Shown here in pieces: positions 49,695-58,124 of a stretch of 64,000 nt of DNA. A program made the position numbers and the translations under genes. The stretch's first letter is position 1; each line of letters begins with the position of its first letter. The DNA is taken from positions 10,972 through 74,971 of the forward strand of contig JBEKDK010000019.1 of assembly GCA_050014395.1 (NCBI GenBank), given 5' to 3'. The stretch comes from DASPOJ01 sp050014395. Its GTDB lineage: Bacteria > Acidobacteriota > Terriglobia > Acidiferrales > UBA7541. The notes under the pieces were generated by a model. That model was not told where the DNA came from and made no database searches. It was given only the letters and a program-made list of their open reading frames with translations.

Positions 49695-52600
49695 CTAGAA
49701 CGAAATCCTGGCGCTTACCTGCAATTTGCGCGGCTGGTTGTTTTGAGATGTAACTTCTCCGAAGGCCGACGCAGCGAAATTGCCAACGGTTGGAGCCGCG
49801 AAGTTGACGATGTTGGGAAGGTTGAACGCGTCCGCTTGCAGCGTAAGCATCCACGATTCGTGAATCGGGATATCCCTGCGAACGGTTAGGTCCAAATCCC
49901 ACAGGTTAAAACCGAATAGATTGTAGGGAGCCATGCGCGGGGCGTTTCCGTACGTGCCAACCGCCGGATTTGCGAACGCCGCCGCGACGAGGTAGTGGGT
50001 TGCATTCGGATTCAAACCACCTGTGCCGGGGGCGGGAAGGCCACTGGCCCACGCGGTGGTGTTGCCCGCCACGAGGTTCGGATAGCAGGACGCGTCGATA
50101 ATCCCGTAGCCGGTGCACGATGCGGTGACCGACAACGGCGCACCACTGGCGAAGGTGAATACGGAGACGACCTGCCAGTGACTGATAATCGCGTTGACGG
50201 CTCGGTTCTGGCTAGCCATTGCGTGACCCGCGCCGAACGGCAATTGATCGACGATTTCGGCTTGCGTGACGATCGGACGATCGATCGTACCGGGAGCCCG
50301 TTCAAGGTTATCCGCACCCGGATATCGCACGCCGGCCAGGTCGTCCAGCTCCTTGCTCCAGGTGAAGTTGGCCATGAAGGTCAAGCCGTGCGACATGCGC
50401 CGGTTGAACGATATTTGAAGCGCGTTATACGCGGAGTTCCCCACGTCGTTCCACGGATCGGAAAGGCCCGTGTATTGTGGATAAGGCTTGAGCGCTTGTC
50501 CGACGGTGCCCGTGAAGAACGGGAACGGCTCGCAAGTGACGCATCCTACTGCATCCCACGCCGGAATTGCAATGCCGTCCGTGGTAAGGTCAGCCCTCAA
50601 CGTCGCGGCTTCCGCCGCAGCATTGCTGGGATTCAAAGCCGCCGTCAGTATGCCCGTCGAGCCCAACGGCAGATAGGCCAACGAAAGCTGGTTGGTATCT
50701 GGCCCCGCAACGCCCGCTCCGGCCAGGTGGTGAGCAAGGCTGCCGGCATACGCTACGCTCAAGGTCATATTCGGCGTAAACGAATGCTGGATTTGGAATG
50801 TGATGTCCTGGTACGACGGCGGTATGCCGTCTTGCAACGGGTTCGCGTAGTTCAGGGTCGGCCCCGTGGACGTCGATCCGATCGCCGCGGCTCCGGGTGC
50901 CGCAGTCGTGCACCCAATATTCGACGACCCAACGGGGGCGCCGCCGCAAATGGATGCAGTTCCGTAGCTTGGATTGATGAATGGCGGCGCGAGCTGGCCA
51001 GGTACGCCGGTGGTCCAGTTATACGCTGCCCCGCCATTTCCCGTCGCGCTGGCCGAGTTGCTGTATGTGAAGCCGAGGAAGCCCAATCCCTGGCGCCCGT
51101 CGGTGCGCCCGCCGATTCCACCGGCGTGCGCGTAGAAGATCCCGTAAGAGGCCCGAATCACAGTGTTATTGCCGATCCGGTAGGCAATTCCGATCCGAGG
51201 ACCGAAATTCCTCAAATCGGTGTGGACCACGGTCGAGCAATCGCAACTATACGATCCGTAACCTGCGAATTCCAACGCTCCCGGTATTCCGCCTGCGACG
51301 GGGTTGCTGATGTTGGGATTGAAGAACGACTCGCGATTGTATTCTTCTTTATAGGGACCCCAGACGTCCCAGCGCAGGCCCAGGTTCAGCGTCAAACGCT
51401 GGTTGACCTTGATGTCGTCTTGCACGTATGGGGCGTAATCCTTGTATCGTCCGCCAGATTCGGCGAACGAATCTTGAGTGATGGTGCTGCTATCGACGAG
51501 TCCGAGAAGGAAACTCGCGTAGGCATTTCCTCCCGTGGCGAGCGGCGTCCCGTTGGACTTCGCTCCGCACGAGGTATTAACGCAAGTGGTTTCGTTGTTG
51601 GTGAAGGTGAAAGCGGCCAGCGAACCCGTCAGCGGGTTATTGTCGTTGTCTTCGAGCGCCTGCCACTGCATACCGAAAGTAAAGTGGTTCCTGTTCTTCA
51701 CCAACGAGATGTTGTCCTGCAACGTGTAGGTGTTCTGAGCCTCTGTGGAGACGTTTGCGTTCGTTCCGGCCCAACTGATCGGAAGCTCGGTACCGCCGCT
51801 GAAAGTGGTTGACGGGAATGCCTCGTCCGCAATTCCGGGCGGCAGGCCAGCGAGCCCCGCCTTTACCGGGTAATTGCCAGCAGCGGTGTCGCTGGTTTCG
51901 GGTACCAACAGCCGGCTGAACTCATAGCCGAAGTCATTCACCAAACCCGAGTTGATCGTGAAGGTTTCGTGAGCATTCCACGTTGTCACGTGCTCCCCAA
52001 CGGTCCTGGCTTGCAAATACGGCAGCGGAAGTGCCGACGTACCGGGTGTATAACTGCCAGTGGTCGGCGCGAGGTATCGGCCAAAGCTGTACACGACAAA
52101 CAGGCGGTTTCGATTCGAGATGTCCCAATCAACTTTCTCGGTAGTCGTGTCTTGATCGACGATCTGCGGCACCGCCTGCGATAGGTAGTTACCTGATATC
52201 GCGCTGTTCGTAGGAGCGGGCAGATACGATTGGAACGATTGCGAAACCGCGGAAATCGGGTTCGCGACCGAAGGGACGGGGCAAGCCGGTGAGCCTGGAA
52301 TGATGTTCGCTTTGCCGGCGTTCGCAGCATTCGTACTGTTCGCCGGGCATACAAATTGTATGCTGGTGCAGCTGCCGCCGACGCAAACGTTGTTGTAGAT
52401 GTTATCGCCCGTCGGAAGAGCGCTGAAGTCCCCCGACTGCATGGCGGTCGTGGGAATCGTCTGGAATACGGGAGCGAAGGCGCTGTTAAATCGGTAGCCG
52501 TCATAGCTGCCGAAGAAGAACAGTTTGTTTTTGATCGCCGGTCCCCCCAACGTGCCGCCAAATTCGTTCTGATGTTCGACGGGTCTGGAGGTATTGAAAA

Positions 52601-53399
52601 AGCTGCGGGCGTCGAAATCCGTATTCCGGAGGTATTCGAAAACGCCGCCGTGGAATTTGTTGGTTCCCGACTTCACGACGTAGTTCTCAACGCCCTGTCC
52701 TTCATACATCGCTTCAGAACCGGAGGTCTCCACCTGGAATTGCTCGATGGCTTCGACCGACATACCGAAGGACACGTTGCGCGTGTCACCACCGGTGCCA
52801 GCGCTGGTGATCGGAAGACCTTCAATATAAATTTCGTTCTGAAACGTCTGGCCGCCGTTGAAGGAGTTGAGGTCTGTCCCGGTCGGCTGAAAGCTGGTGG
52901 CCGTGACGCCTGGGGCAAGGCTGGCGAAGAATGCAGGGTCGCGCGATTGACTGTTGACCATCGCGAGCGGCAGGGAGTCGTAAACTTCATTCTCGACCGA
53001 CGCACCAAGGTGGACATCGTCCGCCTGCAGCATCGTCGGCTCGCTCGAAACAGTGACCGATTGGCTGCCCGCTCCGATCTGCAGCTTGGGATTTAAAGTC
53101 ACGGTTTGCAGCGCATCCACGATCACATGCTCTTGCTTCAATGTTGAGAAGCCAGTCGCGGTGACGCTGACCGTGTAAGTCCCGGGCATCAGCAAAGGAA
53201 TGACGAAAAACCCGGTATCGGTCGTGGTGCTCTCGGTTTTAATTCCGGTAGCGTTATTCGTGGCGTCGACTTCGGCGCCGGACACAACCGCTCCGGATGG
53301 GTCAGTGACGGTACCTTGGATGGAGCCGGTTCCGCCGGTTTGAGCGAAGGCAGTGCTTGCAGCGAACAGCAAAGCAAGGCAGATGGCAACTTGGCGCAT
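49695..53399 (-). CDS. TonB-dependent receptor, Oar-like, with N-terminal CarboxypepD_reg domain
   Basis: 1234 residues. A signal peptide to about AFAQT is followed by a carboxypeptidase-regulatory-like domain (GSIQGTVTDPSGAVVSGAEVDATN, then TDTGFFVIPLLMPGTYTVSVTA). A plug region with a long GTNKFHGGVFEYLRNTDFDAR segment comes next, then a large barrel ending in phenylalanine (LQVSARISF). This Oar-type layout is very common in Acidobacteriota and imports or exports large substrates using TonB energy. The start ATG has AGGAGGGG upstream on the minus strand. The ligand is not known. It is one of two such receptors flanking a TonB gene; the paralog is at 58125. Confidence 0.93.
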   Translation of the reverse strand: MRQVAICLALLFAASTAFAQTGGTGSIQGTVTDPSGAVVSGAEVDATNNATGIKTESTTTDTGFFVIPLLMPGTYTVSVTATGFSTLKQEHVIVDALQTVTLNPKLQIGAGSQSVTVSSEPTMLQADDVHLGASVENEVYDSLPLAMVNSQSRDPAFFASLAPGVTATSFQPTGTDLNSFNGGQTFQNEIYIEGLPITSAGTGGDTRNVSFGMSVEAIEQFQVETSGSEAMYEGQGVENYVVKSGTNKFHGGVFEYLRNTDFDARSFFNTSRPVEHQNEFGGTLGGPAIKNKLFFFGSYDGYRFNSAFAPVFQTIPTTAMQSGDFSALPTGDNIYNNVCVGGSCTSIQFVCPANSTNAANAGKANIIPGSPACPVPSVANPISAVSQSFQSYLPAPTNSAISGNYLSQAVPQIVDQDTTTEKVDWDISNRNRLFVVYSFGRYLAPTTGSYTPGTSALPLPYLQARTVGEHVTTWNAHETFTINSGLVNDFGYEFSRLLVPETSDTAAGNYPVKAGLAGLPPGIADEAFPSTTFSGGTELPISWAGTNANVSTEAQNTYTLQDNISLVKNRNHFTFGMQWQALEDNDNNPLTGSLAAFTFTNNETTCVNTSCGAKSNGTPLATGGNAYASFLLGLVDSSTITQDSFAESGGRYKDYAPYVQDDIKVNQRLTLNLGLRWDVWGPYKEEYNRESFFNPNISNPVAGGIPGALEFAGYGSYSCDCSTVVHTDLRNFGPRIGIAYRIGNNTVIRASYGIFYAHAGGIGGRTDGRQGLGFLGFTYSNSASATGNGGAAYNWTTGVPGQLAPPFINPSYGTASICGGAPVGSSNIGCTTAAPGAAAIGSTSTGPTLNYANPLQDGIPPSYQDITFQIQHSFTPNMTLSVAYAGSLAHHLAGAGVAGPDTNQLSLAYLPLGSTGILTAALNPSNAAAEAATLRADLTTDGIAIPAWDAVGCVTCEPFPFFTGTVGQALKPYPQYTGLSDPWNDVGNSAYNALQISFNRRMSHGLTFMANFTWSKELDDLAGVRYPGADNLERAPGTIDRPIVTQAEIVDQLPFGAGHAMASQNRAVNAIISHWQVVSVFTFASGAPLSVTASCTGYGIIDASCYPNLVAGNTTAWASGLPAPGTGGLNPNATHYLVAAAFANPAVGTYGNAPRMAPYNLFGFNLWDLDLTVRRDIPIHESWMLTLQADAFNLPNIVNFAAPTVGNFAASAFGEVTSQNNQPRKLQVSARISF

Positions 53400-53933
53400 C
53401 TAACCCCTCCTAGTTGATTCCTCAGAACATGCGTACATTCCAAGGATTATCTGAATAACGGATAGCCACCCCGGTGGCGGTCGGCAATCTGCCATACATT
53501 AGGGGCGCGATGCAACATATATTTCTGTTTTCTTGGTAATCGTTTAGAATTTCAACGTTATGTGTCTGTCAGCATCCTTAGCGACTGATTTCAGGCCACT
53601 TCTGATCGTGGCGTAGGAGGCAATTCGTCGTATGTCACGCTTTCCGGCCGTCCTGCAGCGCCACCCGCTCCGGATGCGCATGCGCGAAACGTCGCCCGCT
53701 CCCTCCGCGCACCGCATCCAAACTAAGCTGAATTGAATCCAACCTTTACGGCCTCGCTCCCATCTGTATAAGGGTCAGCCAAACGGAGCCGTGCGGGGCG
53801 CGGTGCCTAGACTGATACGCGGGCGTGAAGGCGTGTTTGCTGCAGACGCGACAGTCATCTTTGGCGTTATGGATCTGACGACCGCCCGTCCACAACCACT
53901 TTCTGCAAAACTGAGCTAAAGGAGACTTCTGAC
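53400..53933. other. intergenic between divergent outer-membrane genes
   Basis: No gene, RNA gene or clear repeat is visible. An AT-rich stretch at about 53500-53560 is the likeliest promoter region for the minus-strand receptor gene. AAAGGAG just before 53934 is the ribosome binding site of the next gene. No reliable -35/-10 pair could be placed. Confidence 0.4.
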
Positions 53934-54581
53934 GTGAGACGAATCAACCGCTATCTTCCATTCTTACTGGTGTTTCTCGCGATTCCCCTGACTGTCCATG
54001 CGCAGGGCAACACATTCGATATATCCATGGGATTCGGAACGAATCGCGCCAAAGCAAACAGTCTAGGCACCGACACGGGCACGGGTGCATCCTGCACCCC
54101 GGGCGGCACGGACACAACGTGCGCAAAAGATCCCTCTCTCGGCGGTTTTAGTATGGGATTTGCGGGCGATTATATGTTCCGCCCACATTTCGGTTTGGGG
54201 TTTGAAGGCATCTTTCAACCCACGCAGCAAACTTATAATCCGTTCACTTTCCGGCAAACGTTTTACGATTTCAACGGCATCTATGCGCCAATCAATACAA
54301 AGCGCGTCGCGTTGAAAATTGAAGGCGGAGCCGGCGGAGCCAGAACCAGCGTCTACGTGCCGATTTCATCCGGCGGAATTGCTGGCAACGCAAGCGAGCT
54401 TTATAACGAAGATAACCACTTCGCCGTGCACGCCGGCGTGGGCGTGCAGATCTACGTCACAGAGCACATATTCATCCGTCCCCAATTTGATTACCGCTAT
54501 GTGCCAGGCTTCACGAACCAGTTCACCGACAACGTCACCGGCGGATCGGTTTGGATCGGATATAGTTTCGGCGATCGCTAA
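53934..54581 (+). CDS. small outer-membrane beta-barrel protein
   Basis: 215 residues from the GTG at 53934, preceded by AAAGGAG. Signal peptide to about VHAQG. The mature protein shows an alternating-strand pattern with the sequence FDISMGFGTNRAKAN, LGFEGIFQPTQQTYNPF, FAVHAGVGVQIYVTEHIFIRPQ and a final strand GGSVWIGYSFGDR, the pattern of opacity/OmpA-like eight-stranded barrels. One possible disulfide (SCTPGGTDTTC) lies in an early loop. Function unknown. A hairpin terminator follows about 90 bases after the stop codon. Confidence 0.75.
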   Translation: MRRINRYLPFLLVFLAIPLTVHAQGNTFDISMGFGTNRAKANSLGTDTGTGASCTPGGTDTTCAKDPSLGGFSMGFAGDYMFRPHFGLGFEGIFQPTQQTYNPFTFRQTFYDFNGIYAPINTKRVALKIEGGAGGARTSVYVPISSGGIAGNASELYNEDNHFAVHAGVGVQIYVTEHIFIRPQFDYRYVPGFTNQFTDNVTGGSVWIGYSFGDR

Positions 54582-54667
54582 GCGATTGCGATCGCAACGC
54601 TGCTGTGCGGTTCTGTCGATGAGCCGGGCGGAATTAGCGTAGCGCAATCACCAAAGGTATTCGTCAA

Positions 54668-54723
54668 GAAAGCCCCGCGCGCTGCTCGGAGTCAGTTTCC
54701 ATCCTAGCAGTAGCGGGGCTTTC
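54668..54723 (+). terminator. probable terminator after the small barrel gene
   Basis: GAAAGCCCCGC (54668-54678) pairs with GCGGGGCTTTC (54713-54723) around a 34-base loop that can pair further (GCTGCT against AGCAG). No long T-run follows. In the rest of 54582-55071 I see no convincing gene; the short open frames there have no good ribosome binding site. Confidence 0.5.
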
Positions 54724-55071
54724 GATCAGTGGGGTCCCGTGGTTTGGCAATCGCTTTCGTGGTACGCTTCCGAAAGAGGTCAGCTTGCCGCAAGTCGCAG
54801 GCACCTGAGTCTGCTCGTTATGCCGTGTCAGGCTCCAGTTTTCCTCCTCAGCCGTTGGGGCTCTGGGCTCCCAGCCCATGCGCGTTTCAGGTGGCGTTTA
54901 GGCAACAGTGGTACAAAAGTCCTATTCGGAACACCCGTTCGTCCCAGTACGCTGGTACTGCACAAAACAGAGCTCACTCAGCCCGGCGTGCCGTTGGGGG
55001 GTATTTGACAGCTATGAATATGAATGCGTTGCGCCTGCGGCACGCGAAACAAAAAAGAGAGGATCACGACA

Positions 55072-56223
55072 TTGACTGGGCCAATCGACTCGATTCTTAA
55101 CCTTGGTTTTCCCACTTCGGCACCCTCCCCGAAGAAAGACGCTTGGAAATCGCTCGTTGGTGACAAGCGCATACCCGCGCGGTTTTCGCTGCTGCCCTCG
55201 GGCCATGCACGCTGGGGCGCCATGAGCGTGAGTCTGGTTTTCCAGGTCTTGGCCGCCACAACATTGGTAGCAGTGCCGATGCTGTTTCCCAAGCAGTTGG
55301 TTCCGAGGATTGTGTATCAAGTGATGGAGATTGCGACGCCGCCCACCGACGTGCCGCTGCCGCCCAAGCCGCCGGCCATCAAGCCTCGCGTGCAGCCGCC
55401 TCCTCCGATCGTGCAGCCGCCGCCAGAACCGCAGCAGGCTCGCCTGATCGCGCCGCCGCGCATCGTTGCGCCTCAGCCCAAGCCGAAAGCCGTCGCTGCG
55501 GTAGCCGCACCGGACCTGAGCGCCAGCATTACGCCCGTCAATCTGGATATGCCGGACAATAAGCCGGCCCGGCCGCGCGAGCCGGTGAAAACCGGAATGC
55601 TCTCCACAGGCAGCGCCGCTCAAGCGACATTGAATCTGCCGGTTGACAAGGTTCAAACGGGAGGATTCGGAGACCCCAACGGGGCCTCGGGCCCCTCCAA
55701 CCCCAACAAAGGGGCGAATATCAATCGCTACGGCTCGCCGGATCTACCTGGCGGCCCAGGCTACGGAAACGGGACCGGCGGCGCCAATGGCGCGCGCGGC
55801 ACGGTCGCGAGCACCGGCTTTGGCAACGGCACGGCCATTCCGCCGGCCGGCGGCTCAGGCCGGTCGCGCGGTACGGTGCAGGCTAGCGGCTTTTCGAACG
55901 GCAACGCACCCGCCGAGGTGGCTCGGACCAAGACAACCGATTCCGCGGCGGCTGTGACGCCCATCATCATTCTGGCAAAGCCCAAACCGGTCTACACCGA
56001 CGAGGCGCGCAAGTTGGGTATCGAGGGCGAAGTTTTGCTCGACGTAGTGTTTCCGGCCTCCGGGCCCGTTCAGGTGAATCGCGTGATTCGAGGTTTGGGA
56101 CACGGCCTGGATGAGCAGGCGATTCGCGCGGCGCAGCAAATTCAATTCAAGCCGGCGATGAGCAATGGCCATGCTGTGGACTTTCCTGCCACCGTCCACA
56201 TTGAATTCGAGATTGCGAACTAG
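55072..56223 (+). CDS. TonB-family energy transducer
   Basis: 383 residues using the TTG at 55072, preceded by AGAGAGGA; the frame is open to 55024. An N-terminal membrane helix (about residues 52-72) is followed by a long Pro/Lys/Gln-rich periplasmic span and a Gly/Asn-rich stretch. The C-terminal TonB domain (about 300-383) reads KPVYTDEARKLGIEGEVLLD, then FKPAMSNGHAVDF, which matches the TonB fold. It transmits inner-membrane energy to outer-membrane receptors. Receptor genes lie on both sides (49695 and 58125), which supports the role. The M48 protease gene follows after 15 bases. Confidence 0.85.
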   Translation: MTGPIDSILNLGFPTSAPSPKKDAWKSLVGDKRIPARFSLLPSGHARWGAMSVSLVFQVLAATTLVAVPMLFPKQLVPRIVYQVMEIATPPTDVPLPPKPPAIKPRVQPPPPIVQPPPEPQQARLIAPPRIVAPQPKPKAVAAVAAPDLSASITPVNLDMPDNKPARPREPVKTGMLSTGSAAQATLNLPVDKVQTGGFGDPNGASGPSNPNKGANINRYGSPDLPGGPGYGNGTGGANGARGTVASTGFGNGTAIPPAGGSGRSRGTVQASGFSNGNAPAEVARTKTTDSAAAVTPIIILAKPKPVYTDEARKLGIEGEVLLDVVFPASGPVQVNRVIRGLGHGLDEQAIRAAQQIQFKPAMSNGHAVDFPATVHIEFEIAN

Positions 56224-56238
56224 ATTTTCGGAGGATTT

Positions 56239-57948
56239 ATGCGGACCCTGCGATTGATTTTCGCGGTACTGACCTTTGGCGGATTGGCTTCTAGCGCCGT
56301 TCCGCTGCGGGCCGCCGATCAGCCGGACACGCTGAATCAAGTGGTGGACCGGGTCATCTCCCAAGAGCACCAGGAGATAGCGAGCCTAAAGCAATTTTCG
56401 CCGCTGGTGGAGACTTACATTCAGGAGCTTCGGGATGACAAGGACCTGGGCCCCGTGCCGGCCGGCGATAAATATTTCTTGGGCCGTGCCGAACTCTCGA
56501 AGGGCGTGGAGCTTGTTTCCTTGAACACCGGCGAAAACAAAAGCCACCGTGTGATGGAGGGCCTGGGCTCGATCTTCACCATGGAGATGGATTTCTTGCC
56601 GCGCGGCTTCCTGCAAATGATCTATCTGGACGATACCGGTTTCGATCGCCAGCACTACAAATTTGACTATGTGCGCCAAGAATTCCTAGGTGAGGTTCGC
56701 TGCCTGGTGTTCGACGTCACGCCGCTTCCGCATTCCGGCAAGGGGCGTTTCACCGGACGTATTTGGGTGGAAGATCAGGATTACCACGTGGTTCGCTTCA
56801 ACGGCGGATACACCGGCGGCTCGGCCGGCAGCTTTTATTTCCATTTCGATAGCTGGCGCGTGAACTCCGGCCCGAACCTGTGGCTGCCCGCGTTCATTTA
56901 CAGCGAAGAATCGGATCTGCGTTATGCGCTTGGAAAGCGGCTTCAGTTCAAGGGGCAGACGCGCCTGTGGGGTTACAACCTAGGCCGTGCCAGGGAAGAA
57001 GAAGAATTGAGCAAGGTGATGGTCGAGGCGGCGACACCGATACAGGACCAGACACAGACCGCTAACGACCCTACTCCGGTGCAGGCACAACGCTCCTGGG
57101 ACCATCAGGCCGAAGACAACATCACGGATCGCCTCGAACGCATGGGCTTGCTCGCACCTAGAGGCGAAGTTGACAAGGTGCTCGAAACGGTTGTGAACAA
57201 TCTCGAAGTGACCAACAATCTCGATATTCAGCCCGATATCCGCTGCCGCGTGCTGCTCACTTCAACGCTTGAATCTTTCACCATCGGCCACACCATCGTT
57301 CTGAGCCGCGGTCTGATTGACGTTTTGCCCGATGAGGCCAGCCTGGCGGCCATGCTGGCGCACGAACTGGCTCACGTTGTGCTGGGCCACCGCATCAATT
57401 CGCAGTACGCATTTTTCGATAACATCTTATTCGACGATAAAGATGTCTTCCGCCACTTCGGATTTGCGCGCACTCCGGAAGAAGAGCAATCCGCCGATGT
57501 GAAGGCCGCCGAACTGCTGCGCAATTCCCCTTACAAGGATCAAATCTCCACGGCCAACGCATTCATCGAAGCCCTGGATCAACGCTCCAAAGAAATTCCC
57601 AATCTGATCGCCCCGAACTTGGGCGACCGTGTGCCGATCAGCACCACGGCTCAAGCCACTTCGTCACCGGTGCACACGACGACGAATCCGCAGACGGGGG
57701 CGAGCGTCGCTCAGGTCGTGGCGTTGCCGCTCGGTGGCCGCGTGAAGATGGATCCGTGGGACGATCAACTTCAAATGCTCAAGAGCAAACCGGTAGGCAC
57801 CGTCGCAGAGCGCGAAATGATGCCCTTCGAGGTGACGCCGTTCATGCTTTATCTGACGCGCGAAACCAACGGCAGATCGCAGGTCTCCGGCGCCGTCTCC
57901 GCGGCTTCCGATGCATCCACGCCAGAACCGGCGGCCAAGCAGCAATAG
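56239..57948 (+). CDS. secreted M48-type metalloprotease
   Basis: 569 residues with a signal peptide to about LRAAD. Residues about 20-250 form a beta-rich N-terminal domain with several Tyr/Trp-containing strands. The peptidase part has the zinc motif HELAHVVLGH near residue 375, with the third zinc ligand probably the glutamate in QSADVKAAELL near 418. A stretch of about 90 residues with DPWDDQLQML ends it. M48 proteases of this secreted type are found in Acidobacteria next to TonB-related genes; a role in envelope protein processing is inferred. GGAGG precedes the ATG, and it is probably cotranscribed with the TonB gene. A strong terminator follows. Confidence 0.85.
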   Translation: MRTLRLIFAVLTFGGLASSAVPLRAADQPDTLNQVVDRVISQEHQEIASLKQFSPLVETYIQELRDDKDLGPVPAGDKYFLGRAELSKGVELVSLNTGENKSHRVMEGLGSIFTMEMDFLPRGFLQMIYLDDTGFDRQHYKFDYVRQEFLGEVRCLVFDVTPLPHSGKGRFTGRIWVEDQDYHVVRFNGGYTGGSAGSFYFHFDSWRVNSGPNLWLPAFIYSEESDLRYALGKRLQFKGQTRLWGYNLGRAREEEELSKVMVEAATPIQDQTQTANDPTPVQAQRSWDHQAEDNITDRLERMGLLAPRGEVDKVLETVVNNLEVTNNLDIQPDIRCRVLLTSTLESFTIGHTIVLSRGLIDVLPDEASLAAMLAHELAHVVLGHRINSQYAFFDNILFDDKDVFRHFGFARTPEEEQSADVKAAELLRNSPYKDQISTANAFIEALDQRSKEIPNLIAPNLGDRVPISTTAQATSSPVHTTTNPQTGASVAQVVALPLGGRVKMDPWDDQLQMLKSKPVGTVAEREMMPFEVTPFMLYLTRETNGRSQVSGAVSAASDASTPEPAAKQQ

Positions 57949-57979
57949 TTTCCTCGTCCTTTCTCACGGCTAATTATTC

Positions 57980-58016
57980 CGGCCGGTCCCTTCGTGGGGC
58001 CGGCCGTTTTGTTTTT
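57980..58016 (+). terminator. intrinsic terminator after the protease gene
   Basis: CGGCCGGTCCC (57980-57990) pairs with GGGGCCGGCCG (57996-58006) around a TTCGT loop, one T-G pair inside, followed by TTTTGTTTTT. This is a textbook intrinsic terminator for the TonB-protease operon. Confidence 0.92.
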
Positions 58017-58065
58017 AGCGGCCGCGCGACTCACGCGGTGAAAAGCAATGCGCGCAAAAACAACA

Positions 58066-58093
58066 AGGGCGCCCCGGTCAATCGGGGCGCCCT
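58066..58093 (-). terminator. intrinsic terminator of the second receptor gene
   Basis: AGGGCGCCCCG (58066-58076) and CGGGGCGCCCT (58083-58093) form a perfect 11-bp stem. On the minus strand the stem is followed by TTGTTGTTTTTG, a suitable T-rich tract. It lies 32 bases downstream of the stop codon of the minus-strand receptor gene. Confidence 0.88.
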
Positions 58094-58124
58094 GTGCTGT
58101 TGGTTTGCTTCCGAAGTGCCTTAG

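Noticed and set aside
49995..51812. 605-codon plus-strand frame inside the TonB-dependent receptor
   Set aside because: Arg-rich shadow without domain features; the minus-strand receptor is unmistakable.
54729..55100. 123-codon frame before the TonB gene
   Set aside because: No start signal, odd composition, runs into the TonB gene in another frame.
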